DNA of 9,166 nt from JBDSEG01 sp039920165 (GCA_039920165.1 JBDSEG010000236.1:1-9166); one strand, 5' to 3'; counted from the stretch's first letter, positions 1-5,963 are shown. The notes: generated by a model from the sequence alone, not told the origin. Translations and numbers: made by a program.

Positions 1-1
1 C

Positions 2-316
2 GCCGACGACGAGATCTCGAACACCGGGCCGCTGATCAAATTCGTTTCGTCTGCCACCAGCAACAGCCTGACGGGCTGGCACAAATCGTTCGGCCAATGG
101 CTCGTCATCGGCCTCGCGTTGCTGCACGTGGCGGCTGTGCTGTTCTATCTGTGGCGGCGCAAGAACGATCTGATCCGGCCGATGTGGACCGGCGACAAGC
201 TGTTACCCGCCGCCGTGCCGGCGGCGCTCGACCGTCCCCGTTCGCGCGTACTCGCGCTGCTCGTCGCGGCGGGGTGTGCGGCGCTCGTGACCTGGATCGT
301 CAAGCTCGGGGGATAA
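2..316 (+). CDS. Cytochrome b561-type membrane protein, C-terminal part (5' end outside window)
   Basis: The reading frame is open from the left edge to a TAA stop, giving the last 104 residues of a longer protein. What is visible matches the C-terminal part of the b-type cytochrome family related to cytochrome b561 and Ni,Fe-hydrogenase cytochrome b subunits. A histidine lies in LTGWHKSFGQW (residue 27 of the fragment) and another in LLHVAAVLFY (residue 42), inside a membrane helix at about 29-50. A positively charged loop, RRKNDLIRPMWTGDK, follows, then a last membrane helix at about 81-101. In this family such histidines ligate heme b and the protein passes electrons in the inner membrane. 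The partner and electron donor cannot be told from this fragment. The next gene starts 35 bases downstream on the same strand, so co-transcription is possible. The family call is fairly safe, but the exact subfamily is an inference. Confidence 0.8.
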   Translation, partial: ADDEISNTGPLIKFVSSATSNSLTGWHKSFGQWLVIGLALLHVAAVLFYLWRRKNDLIRPMWTGDKLLPAAVPAALDRPRSRVLALLVAAGCAALVTWIVKLGG

Positions 317-351
317 ACTGGCCCGACCCGACTCCGCCCCGACGCCTGCCG

Positions 352-861
352 ATGTCATCGCCCCGGATCGAACTCATGAGTGCCGACACGCCGGCGCGGA
401 TCGACGAGGCGCGCGTGATCTTCCAGGAGTACGCGCAGAGTCTGGACATCGACCTGTGCTTCCAGGATTTCGATGCCGAGGTCGCCGACCTGCCGGGCGT
501 GTATGCGCCGCCCTCCGGGCAACTGCTGCTCGCCTGGGTCGACGGCGAACTCGCCGGCTGCGGCGCGTTGCGCGGCTTGCCCGATTGCGACCACGCGAAT
601 GCCTGCGAGATGAAGCGGCTGTTCGTGCGGCCGGCATTCCGCCGCTTCGGCCTCGGGCGCATGCTCGCGCAGCAGCTGCTCGACGAGGCGCGTCACTACG
701 GCTATTCGTCGATGCTGCTCGATACGCTGGACGAGATGGAAGCGGCGCGCGAGTTGTATGCATCGCTCGGCTTCGAGGAAGTCGCGCCGTATTACTTCAA
801 TCCGATCGCAGGGGCCCACTATTTGAAGGCCGACCTGCTGATCACGACCTCACGGTACTGA
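352..861 (+). CDS. GNAT-family N-acetyltransferase
   Basis: A 169-residue protein with the size and layout of a single-domain GCN5-related N-acetyltransferase, which moves an acetyl group from acetyl-CoA to an amine in the cytoplasm. The acetyl-CoA binding motif A is clear at about residues 87-110: MKRLFVRPAFRRFGLGRML, with R97-R98-F-G-L-G standing in for the family's Q/RxxGxG/A. The motif B region is at about 133-142, ELYASLGFEE, followed by PYYFNP. The ATG at 352 is chosen because it gives a full domain and lies just after the upstream stop. The ATG at 376 is an alternative, and neither has a convincing Shine-Dalgarno sequence. The frame stays open far upstream, but that part overlaps the cytochrome gene and is not GNAT-like. 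The substrate is unknown. The gene lies between the cytochrome gene and the epimerase gene (22-base gap to the latter), possibly in one transcript. Confidence 0.88.
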   Translation: MSSPRIELMSADTPARIDEARVIFQEYAQSLDIDLCFQDFDAEVADLPGVYAPPSGQLLLAWVDGELAGCGALRGLPDCDHANACEMKRLFVRPAFRRFGLGRMLAQQLLDEARHYGYSSMLLDTLDEMEAARELYASLGFEEVAPYYFNPIAGAHYLKADLLITTSRY

Positions 862-883
862 CGAGCGCCACCCACGGAGTGCC

Positions 884-1744
884 ATGACCGCCCCTGCCCA
901 TCCTTCCTTCGAACTTCACGCCGGTGCACTGCGTCTGGCGCTGCGTCCCGATCTCGGCGGCTGCATCGCCGGCCTGTGGCATCGCGCGACGCCGATCCTG
1001 AACTCCTTCGATCCGGCCACGCTCGCGGCGTCGCGGCCGTCCGCCTGTTATCCGCTGCTACCGTATTCGAATCGGCTCGGCCACCGACATTTCCGCTGGA
1101 AAGGCCACGAGTACACGACGCAACCGAACTTTCCCGGCAGCGAACATTCGGTGCACGGCATCGGTTGGTTGCGGCCCTGGGACATCGTCTCGTCCAGCGC
1201 CGGCGAAGTGGTGCTGCGGCTTGAACATGCGCCGGATGCCGACTGGCCGTTCGCCTTCGAGGCCACGCAGTATTTCAGCCTCACGCCGCAATCGCTGCGG
1301 CTCCAGATGGTATTCACGAACCGCGCCGACAGCGCGCAGCCCGTCGGCCTGGGGTGGCATCCGTATTTTCCCAAGCGCGCGCGCAGCCGGCTTCACATCG
1401 AGGTTTCGCATCGCTGGGATTCGGATGTGACGCAGTTGCCGGTACGCAAGGTCGCGCAGCCGGGCATCGACAGCGATATCTCGCACCTCGCGTACGACAA
1501 CTGCTTCGAGGGCTGGCACGGTCCGGCGCGCATCCGCGACGAGAAGTTCTCGCTCCAGCTGTCGTCGAACCTGCCCTATCTGGTCGTCTATACGCCGGCC
1601 GACAAGGACTATTTCTGTGTCGAGCCGGTGAGCCATGTGTCGAATGCCATTCACATGGCCGACCCGGCGGCGCACGGCCTGCGCAGCATCGAAGCGGGCG
1701 CCAGTTTCGAGGCGTCGATGCAGCTCGATATCGCGGTGGTGTAG
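884..1744 (+). CDS. Aldose 1-epimerase (mutarotase) family protein, YphB-like
   Basis: A 286-residue protein of the galactose mutarotase superfamily, which interconverts alpha and beta anomers of free sugars. Family landmarks appear in order: PYSNR at 60-64 (the arginine is a sugar ligand in the family), HSVHGIGW at 88-95 (conserved His91), GWHPYF at 157-162 (the family's catalytic acid is the equivalent of His159), DNCF at 205-208, and CVEPVSH at 245-251, where Glu247 fits the catalytic base. All key positions are therefore present. The pattern of short N-terminus and lPYSNRLG-F-W-G-Y resembles the E. coli YphB group rather than classical GalM, so the sugar is uncertain. The ATG at 884 is preceded by GGAG at 876-879. 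The gene follows the acetyltransferase after 22 bases and converges on the minus-strand hydrolase gene, with 12 bases between the stop codons. No sugar transport or catabolic gene is adjacent. Confidence 0.9.
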   Translation: MTAPAHPSFELHAGALRLALRPDLGGCIAGLWHRATPILNSFDPATLAASRPSACYPLLPYSNRLGHRHFRWKGHEYTTQPNFPGSEHSVHGIGWLRPWDIVSSSAGEVVLRLEHAPDADWPFAFEATQYFSLTPQSLRLQMVFTNRADSAQPVGLGWHPYFPKRARSRLHIEVSHRWDSDVTQLPVRKVAQPGIDSDISHLAYDNCFEGWHGPARIRDEKFSLQLSSNLPYLVVYTPADKDYFCVEPVSHVSNAIHMADPAAHGLRSIEAGASFEASMQLDIAVV

Positions 1745-1756
1745 ACGCCGCTGTGT

Positions 1757-2872
1757 TCAGCGCGGGCCGCGCGGTGCGAGCCGGTGCGTCTCGCCGATCG
1801 CGCTGACGAAGAAGGCCTCCTCGGCCACGCCCTTGTCGAGCCGCGCCTGCGCCAGGCGGCGCGGCGGTTCGTCGAGCGCTTCGTCGGTCAGCTCGAAGGT
1901 GCCCCAGTGCACGCCCATCGAACGCCGCGCACCCAGGTCGAGATGGATCTGCACCGCCTCGGCCGGGTTGACATGCTGGGTCGCCATGAACCAGCGCGGC
2001 TCGTAGGCGCCGATCGCGATCAGCGCGATGTCGAAGCCGCCTTGCGGTCCGGACTGCCGGCTCGCGAAGCGTTCGCGGATATCGGCGAAATCTTTCGAAT
2101 AGCCGGTATCGCCGCTGAAGAAGAGATGCTGGTCGGGCGCGAATACCGCATAGCCGCCCCACAGCGTTTGCATGCGGTCGGTGAGGCCGCGCCCCGACCA
2201 GTGCTGCACGGGTGTCAGCACGACGTCGACCGGCCCGTTTGCGCCTTCGACGGAATGCGACTGCCACCAGTCGAGCTCGATCACGTTGACGATGCCGCAG
2301 CCGGCGAACCAGGCTTTCAGGCCGAGCGGAACGATGAAGACCGGTGATCCGCCCGGCTGCGCGGCGAGCGCACGCACGCTCGCCTCATCGAGGTGGTCGT
2401 AGTGGTTGTGCGAGATCAGCACCACGTCGATGTGCGGCAGGGCCGCGAGCTCGATACCGGGTTCGACCTGGCGCTTGGGCCCGATGAACGACAGTGGCGA
2501 GGCGCGCTGCGAAAAGTGCGGGTCGGTCAAGAGGTTGATGCCGCCGAGCTGGGCAAGGACGGTCGCATGACCGATCCACGTCACGGCCGGCTGCATCGCC
2601 ACCCCGGCGCTTGCATTCGCGGCGATGAAGGCGAGGTCGGGCGCGGCGGCGGGAATCGGCGCGGCCGGAGGTGGCGGAAGGCCGGCCCGCGACGAGTCCA
2701 GGCGCCACTTCAACACCGCGAGCAGGCCTTTCGGCTCGAAGGCGAGATAGTTGTTCTGGAACTTGCGCGCGGGCTGTGTCGAAGATCCATCGGTCGAAGC
2801 GACCGCGATCAGCAGTGCGAGGGTTGTGGTGCACGCGACCGCGCCGGCGAGCCATGGTTTCATGCCCGCCAT
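1757..2872 (-). CDS. NAPE-PLD-like metallo-beta-lactamase-fold hydrolase with N-terminal signal/anchor
   Basis: A 371-residue metallo-hydrolase (Lactamase_B_2 / COG2220 group). Residues about 5-26 form a hydrophobic helix after MKPW and end in AVAS, so the protein is probably exported or anchored facing the periplasm. Then follow WIGHATVL (99-106), TDPHFSQRASP (116-126), the metal motif HNHYDHLD (155-162), PVQHWS (221-226), SGDTGY (253-258), IGAYEPRWFM (287-296), QHVNPAEA (299-306) and GVHWGTFEL (320-328). The set H155, H157, D159, H160, H224, D255, H322 matches the complete two-zinc ligand set of mammalian N-acylphosphatidylethanolamine phospholipase D. The flanking wording is also strikingly NAPE-PLD-like. 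A phosphodiesterase acting on lipids is plausible but the bacterial substrate is not established. ATG at 2872 is chosen, with 2863 (MKPWL) as an equally good alternative. The frame stays open to 3010, but that stretch is arginine-rich and lacks family similarity. The gene is divergent from the atp operon. Confidence 0.9.
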   Translation of the reverse strand: MAGMKPWLAGAVACTTTLALLIAVASTDGSSTQPARKFQNNYLAFEPKGLLAVLKWRLDSSRAGLPPPPAAPIPAAAPDLAFIAANASAGVAMQPAVTWIGHATVLAQLGGINLLTDPHFSQRASPLSFIGPKRQVEPGIELAALPHIDVVLISHNHYDHLDEASVRALAAQPGGSPVFIVPLGLKAWFAGCGIVNVIELDWWQSHSVEGANGPVDVVLTPVQHWSGRGLTDRMQTLWGGYAVFAPDQHLFFSGDTGYSKDFADIRERFASRQSGPQGGFDIALIAIGAYEPRWFMATQHVNPAEAVQIHLDLGARRSMGVHWGTFELTDEALDEPPRRLAQARLDKGVAEEAFFVSAIGETHRLAPRGPR

Positions 2873-3066
2873 GATGGCAGCGCCGGGTTTCTGCGATCGA
2901 CGCCAAAGCTTGAGCGACGATGCGCAAGGTCGTAGCGCGAGGCGCGGGGGTGCGTCCGTCCGGGCCGCATCGTCATCGACGCGAGCACCGCAGGCCCTGC
3001 GCCGATGCACGGGCGCATGGCAGGAGGCTCAGGGTTTCAACGTATAATTTTTGGCTTTTGTTGCAT
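2873..3066. other. Divergent intergenic region between the hydrolase gene and atpI
   Basis: These 194 bases separate two divergently transcribed genes. The left three quarters are GC-rich with no recognised motif. The right end (3036-3066) is a sharp AT-rich island that carries the -10 box for the atp operon. On the minus strand I found no convincing -10/-35 pair for the hydrolase gene and no strong Shine-Dalgarno before its start. No parB or gid-type gene is present in the position it often occupies upstream of atpI in proteobacteria. Confidence 0.6.
3043..3048 (+). promoter_or_regulatory. Putative -10 box (TATAAT) of the atp operon promoter
   Basis: A perfect TATAAT lies in the only AT-rich stretch of the region, 19 bases between its last T and the atpI ATG. 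Transcription would be expected to start near 3055, leaving a leader of roughly a dozen bases. At 16-18 base spacing there is no TTGACA-like -35 (the sequence there is GCAGGA or a shift of it) and no TGn extended -10. The promoter may therefore rely on other contacts or an activator. The position directly before the first gene of the operon is the main support. Confidence 0.6.
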
Positions 3067-3567
3067 ATGACCCAGATGCCTCGCGTGCCAGATTTGCCCC
3101 ACCTTTCCTATCCGAAAGGCGACCGGTCGGAATGGGCAGACGAGGCACCGTGGAAGACGTTGACGCGCGAGGAAGCGAAGGTCTTGGCAGCGAAGAACCC
3201 GCAGCTCTCGCCCTGGAGGGTCGTGGCAGCGCAAGCAGCCGTGGGGGTGGGGGTTGCGGTGCTTGCCGGGGCCATTACCGGCACCTTCGGGGCCGCCTGG
3301 TCTGCGCTTTACGGCGCGGCTGCGGTGGTGATTCCGGCGGCGCTGATGGCGCGCGGCATGACGAGCCGGCTGTCCAGCCTCTCGCCCGCCGTGTCGTTCG
3401 TGAGTGTGATGGTGTGGGAGTCGGTGAAAGTGATCGTGACCGTGGCCATGCTGGCGGCGGCACCGAGGATCGTGCAGCCCCTGAATTGGCCGGCCTTGCT
3501 GGTGGCCCTGGTGGCATGCACATGCGGATACGGGTTCGCGCTGTTGTGGCGCGGACGAACACGTTAG
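3067..3567 (+). CDS. atpI: ATP synthase accessory protein I (AtpI)
   Basis: A 166-residue protein of the ATP-synt_I family, first gene of the atp operon. It is an inner-membrane protein that aids assembly of the c-ring and is not part of the finished enzyme. A hydrophilic N-terminus of about 49 residues (with SYPKGDRSEWADEAPWK and LTREEAKVLAAKNPQLSPW) precedes four predicted membrane segments at about 51-72, 76-97, 108-131 and 141-161. Family wording includes YGAAAVVIPAALMARG (82-97) and VWESVKVIVTVAML (116-129), with the buried lysine K121 typical of AtpI. Start choice is uncertain: ATG 3067 or ATG 3076 (residue 4). Neither has a Shine-Dalgarno, and the -10 box just upstream rules out starts before about 3055 although the frame stays open to 2920. 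atpB begins 22 bases after the stop. The extension resembles that of betaproteobacterial AtpI proteins and is longer than in E. coli. Confidence 0.9.
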   Translation: MTQMPRVPDLPHLSYPKGDRSEWADEAPWKTLTREEAKVLAAKNPQLSPWRVVAAQAAVGVGVAVLAGAITGTFGAAWSALYGAAAVVIPAALMARGMTSRLSSLSPAVSFVSVMVWESVKVIVTVAMLAAAPRIVQPLNWPALLVALVACTCGYGFALLWRGRTR

Positions 3568-3589
3568 TCGAGCGGAATACGAGCAAAAC

Positions 3590-4486
3590 ATGGCAGCCGA
3601 AGCTCCAGCGCAGACGTCGGGTGAGTACATCGTTCACCACCTGACACACTTGCAGAATGCCAAACCCGTCGGACTGGTCGACTTCGGCGTTTTCAACTTC
3701 GACTCGATCTTCTTCTCGATCGCCCTGGGCGCGCTCGGCTGCTTCGTGCTCTGGCTGGGGGCGCGCAAGGCGACTTCGGGCGTGCCGGGTCGATTCCAGT
3801 CGGCCGTCGAATATCTGTTCGAGATGGTCGACAACCAGGCCAAGGGCATCATCCACAACGCCCACAGCCGCAAGCTCGTCGCACCGATGGCGCTGACGGT
3901 ATTCGTTTGGGTTTTTCTGCTCAACGCGATGGACCTGCTGCCGGTCGATCTGCTGCCGCTGATCTGGAAGGGCCTCTACAGCCTGACCGGCCATGATCCC
4001 GAGCATGCCTACCTGCGCGTCGTTCCCACGGCCGACCTGTCGGTCACGCTCGGGCTGTCGGCGGCGGTGCTGATCGCCTGCCTGATCTACAACGTCAGGA
4101 TCAAGGGCGTGGGCGGCTGGTCGCACGAACTCATTGCCGCGCCGTTCGGCTCGATCAAGCTCACGGCGAATCCGCTCTCGTGGCTCGGTTTCATCGCGTT
4201 GTCGATCGCGAACTTCGCGATGCAGATGCTCGAGTTCGTCTCCAAGACCATCTCGCACGGCATGCGGCTTTACGGCAACATGTATGCGGGCGAACTGATC
4301 TTCCTGCTGATCGCGCTGATGGGCGGCGCTTTCACGCTGTCGGCCACCGGGTTCGGCCTGGCGCTTGCGCACATCGTTGCGGGCACCGTGTGGGCCATCT
4401 TCCACATCCTGATCATCACGCTGCAAGCCTTCGTCTTCATGATGCTGACCCTGGTCTACATCGGTCAGGCGCACGACTCGCACTGA
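3590..4486 (+). CDS. atpB: F0F1 ATP synthase subunit a
   Basis: Subunit a, 298 residues, is the membrane stator that forms the two proton half-channels against the c-ring. The decisive segment is SHGMRLYGNMYAGELIF (222-238), where R226 corresponds to the essential E. coli R210 and E235 to E219. WAIFHILIITLQAF (268-281) supplies H272 and Q279, matching E. coli H245 and Q252. Several membrane helices are evident (about 36-57, 97-117, 151-169, 197-218, 231-250, 254-291). The loop between R226 and H272 is 11 residues longer than in E. coli, where the same interval is 35. This lengthening (LMGGAFTLSATGFGLALAHIVAG) looks family-like rather than aberrant. ATG 3590 lies 22 bases after the atpI stop with a weak GCGGAA purine stretch at 3572-3577. 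The C-terminus ends IGQAHDSH, a normal length for this group. Confidence 0.97.
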   Translation: MAAEAPAQTSGEYIVHHLTHLQNAKPVGLVDFGVFNFDSIFFSIALGALGCFVLWLGARKATSGVPGRFQSAVEYLFEMVDNQAKGIIHNAHSRKLVAPMALTVFVWVFLLNAMDLLPVDLLPLIWKGLYSLTGHDPEHAYLRVVPTADLSVTLGLSAAVLIACLIYNVRIKGVGGWSHELIAAPFGSIKLTANPLSWLGFIALSIANFAMQMLEFVSKTISHGMRLYGNMYAGELIFLLIALMGGAFTLSATGFGLALAHIVAGTVWAIFHILIITLQAFVFMMLTLVYIGQAHDSH

Positions 4487-4531
4487 TGTTGCTCTGACGG
4501 TTTTTCTCGCTGATCGTCGATCTCTTTCCCT

Positions 4532-4568
4532 TGCTCTCTTTCAACACTCGAACCAAACAGGAAACAAC
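4532..4568 (+). promoter_or_regulatory. Putative translation-initiation enhancer and ribosome binding site of atpE
   Basis: Before the atpE ATG lies a pyrimidine-rich run (about 4521-4542, CTCTTT repeats), then TTTCAACACTCGAACC and AAACAGGAAACAAC. AGGAA at 4559-4563 is a well-placed Shine-Dalgarno, five bases before the ATG. The order U-rich, AAC, CAAAC and purine-rich SD parallels the known E. coli atpE enhancer, whose leader reads UUUUAACUGAAACAAACUGG. The c subunit is needed in many copies, so a strong start here makes functional sense. Similarity is judged by eye and function is inferred. Confidence 0.6.
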
Positions 4569-4832
4569 ATGGAACTCATCGGTTTTGTCGCTATCGCCGT
4601 CGGTCTGATCATCGGTCTGGGAGCTGCGGGTGCGTGTATCGGGGTGGGCATCATGGCCAGCAAATACCTCGAGGCCGCAGCGCGTCAGCCGGAGTTGATG
4701 GGCGAGCTGCAAACCAAGGTATTCCTGCTGCTTGGACTGATCGACGCGTCGTTCATCATCGGCGTCGGTATCGCCCTGTGGTTCACGACCGCCAATCCGT
4801 TCATGGCCCAGCTCGTCAACTTGCCGAAGTAA
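4569..4832 (+). CDS. atpE: F0F1 ATP synthase subunit c (proteolipid)
   Basis: An 87-residue hairpin of two membrane helices that oligomerises into the rotor c-ring. Helix 1 (about 4-30) carries the glycine-rich packing motif GLGAAGACIGVG at 16-27. The cytosolic loop has the invariant R39-Q40-P41 that contacts gamma and epsilon. Helix 2 (about 49-75) holds the ion-carrying carboxylate D59 in GLIDASF, equivalent to E. coli D61. Positions matching the Na+ ligands Q32 and S66 of Ilyobacter are V26 and A60, and the carboxylate is Asp rather than Glu, so proton coupling is inferred. The start is fixed by AGGAA at 4559-4563. The gene is preceded by an 82-base leader and followed by a strong stem-loop, a layout consistent with separate control of this abundant subunit. 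Confidence 0.97.
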   Translation: MELIGFVAIAVGLIIGLGAAGACIGVGIMASKYLEAAARQPELMGELQTKVFLLLGLIDASFIIGVGIALWFTTANPFMAQLVNLPK

Positions 4833-4848
4833 GCGCGAGCCGTATCCT

Positions 4849-4878
4849 GGCGCCGCCCCGGTCGCACCGGGTGGCGCT
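4849..4878 (+). other. GC-rich stem-loop in the atpE-atpF gap
   Basis: Bases 4857-4862 (CCCGGT) pair with 4866-4871 (ACCGGG) around a CGC loop. After one bulged C (4856) the stem continues as 4850-4855 (GCGCCG) with 4872-4877 (TGGCGC), including one G-U pair. A further G-U pair, 4849 with 4878, can close it, for a total of 12-13 pairs. No T-tract follows, so it is not a classical terminator. It starts 17 bases after the atpE stop and ends 30 bases before the atpF start. A role in protecting or processing the atpE message, or as a partial attenuator, is inferred. Confidence 0.65.
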
Positions 4879-4907
4879 CCGCGTTACCGTGACCGAGGCC
4901 ATTCCAA

Positions 4908-5378
4908 GTGAACATCACCGGTACTTTCATCATTCAGATGATCGTGTTCCTGATTTTGATCGGGTTCACGATGAAATTCGTCTGGCCGCCGATCACCGCG
5001 GCGCTCGACGAGCGCGCCAAGAAGATCGCCGAGGGGCTTTCGGCGGCCGACAAGGCCAAGGCCGAACTCGCGGCCGCGAACAAGCGCGTCGAAGCACAGC
5101 TTTCGGCTGCGCGCGACGACGCCAGCAAGCGCTTGGCAGACGCCGAGCGCCTTGCGCACTCGATGGTCGAGGAGGCCAAAGGCCGCGCCAACGAAGAGGG
5201 CGCGAAGATCATCGCCTCGGCCAAGAGCGAGGCCGAGCAGGAGTCGTTGAAGGCGCGTGAGGCTTTGCGCGACCAGGTGGCGGCACTGGCCGTGAAGGGG
5301 GCCGAGCAGATCCTGCGCAAGGAGGTCAATGCCGCAGTGCATGCCGATCTGCTGGCCCGGTTGAAGACGGAGCTCTAG
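4908..5378 (+). CDS. atpF: F0F1 ATP synthase subunit b (GTG start)
   Basis: Subunit b, 156 residues, exactly the length of E. coli AtpF, forms the peripheral stalk that holds F1 against subunit a. The N-terminal membrane helix spans about residues 6-25 (TFIIQMIVFLILIGFTMKFVW) and leads into the conserved WPPI at 26-29. The rest is a long charged Ala/Lys/Glu-rich coiled coil (about 32-140), closing with AALAVKGAEQIL (125-136), the segment that docks with delta. The start codon is GTG, supported by GAGG at 4895-4898 nine bases upstream and by alignment of NITGTFIIQM to the E. coli N-terminus. No ATG occurs earlier in a plausible place. The stop is 3 bases before the atpH ATG, so the two are probably translationally coupled. 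Confidence 0.96.
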   Translation: MNITGTFIIQMIVFLILIGFTMKFVWPPITAALDERAKKIAEGLSAADKAKAELAAANKRVEAQLSAARDDASKRLADAERLAHSMVEEAKGRANEEGAKIIASAKSEAEQESLKAREALRDQVAALAVKGAEQILRKEVNAAVHADLLARLKTEL

Positions 5379-5381
5379 CCC

Positions 5382-5915
5382 ATGGCCGAGCTTGCAACTC
5401 TTGCGCGACCCTATGCCGAGGCGCTGTTCCAGGTGGCCCAGAAGGGCGACCTGAAGCAGGCGGGCGAGCAGCTCGACGCGCTCGCCGCGGTGGCTGCCGA
5501 CCCGCAGTTGCGCCAGTTCGCGGGTGCGCCCACCTCCGGCGCCGCTCAGGTGTTCGACGTGATCGTGTCGGTGGTCCGCGTGCCGCTGTCCGACGCTTCG
5601 AAGAACCTGCTGCGCACCGTGATCGACAACGGGCGCCTTGCCGTATTGCCCGAGATCGCCCAGAGCTTCCACGTGCTGGCCAGCGAGCGCTCGGGCGTGT
5701 CGGACGCGATCGTCTATAGCGCCTTCCCGATCGCGCCGGAGCAGCTGGACGGCGTCGTCGACGCGCTCGAGCAGCGCTTCAAGCGCAAGCTCACCGTCGC
5801 CGTGCAGTTGCAGCCCGAGCTGATCGGCGGCATTCGCGTCGTCGTCGGCGACGAGGTACTCGACACCTCGGTCAAGGCACGCCTCGAGCAAATGAAGGCG
5901 GCGCTGACGGCCTGA
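5382..5915 (+). CDS. atpH: F0F1 ATP synthase subunit delta
   Basis: Subunit delta (OSCP homologue), 177 residues, the usual family length, sits on top of F1 and links alpha to the b-dimer. The N-terminal domain opens with ATLARPYAEALF (5-16), the typical alpha-binding start. The C-terminal signature LIGGIRVVVGDEVLDTSVKA (147-166) matches the PROSITE-type delta motif. ATG 5382 follows the atpF stop by 3 bases. Its Shine-Dalgarno, GGAG at 5369-5372, lies inside the last codons of atpF, which fits translational coupling of the two stalk subunits. Nothing unusual is seen. Confidence 0.96.
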   Translation: MAELATLARPYAEALFQVAQKGDLKQAGEQLDALAAVAADPQLRQFAGAPTSGAAQVFDVIVSVVRVPLSDASKNLLRTVIDNGRLAVLPEIAQSFHVLASERSGVSDAIVYSAFPIAPEQLDGVVDALEQRFKRKLTVAVQLQPELIGGIRVVVGDEVLDTSVKARLEQMKAALTA

Positions 5916-5957
5916 CGGTCGCGCGCTCGTCCATCCTCACCGGAAAACTCCTCGATA

Positions 5958-5963
5958 TTGGAG
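5958..5963 (+). promoter_or_regulatory. Ribosome binding site that fixes the atpA start
   Basis: TTGGAG lies six bases before the ATG at 5970. The TTG at 5958 is in frame and could be mistaken for a start four codons earlier, but it is part of the Shine-Dalgarno element, and no other SD precedes it. The alpha subunit normally begins MNLN/MQLN followed by PxEIS, which agrees with 5970. Confidence 0.8.

Noticed and set aside
97..351. N-terminal extension of the acetyltransferase frame back to 97
   Set aside because: It overlaps the cytochrome b561-type gene in another frame, is Arg/Ala-rich, and is not part of the GNAT domain. The start at 352 gives a normal-sized protein.
2873..3010. 46-residue N-terminal extension of the hydrolase on the minus strand
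   Set aside because: The extension is arginine-rich, has no family similarity and would bury the export/anchor helix. Starts at 2872 or 2863 place the hydrophobic segment at the N-terminus as expected.
2920..3066. Upstream extension of the atpI frame
   Set aside because: It reads through the AT-rich TATAAT promoter segment and encodes no AtpI-like sequence.
3275..4483. Long open frame of 402 codons on the minus strand opposite atpI/atpB
   Set aside because: It is antisense to highly conserved atpI and atpB. Its composition (His/Arg/Asp/Gln-rich, no fold-like pattern) is typical of shadow frames in high-GC DNA. The same applies to 4884-5891, 5937-6926 and 7542-8585 on the minus strand.
4512..4522. 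Small palindrome GATCG-T-CGATC in the atpB-atpE gap
   Set aside because: The arms are only five bases with a one-base centre, which cannot form a stable hairpin. There is no T-run right after it, so it was not called as a terminator or operator.
4569..4832. Possible Na+-coupled c subunit
   Set aside because: The carboxylate is Asp59, and the positions matching Ilyobacter Q32 and S66 are Val and Ala, so the Na+ ligand set is missing.
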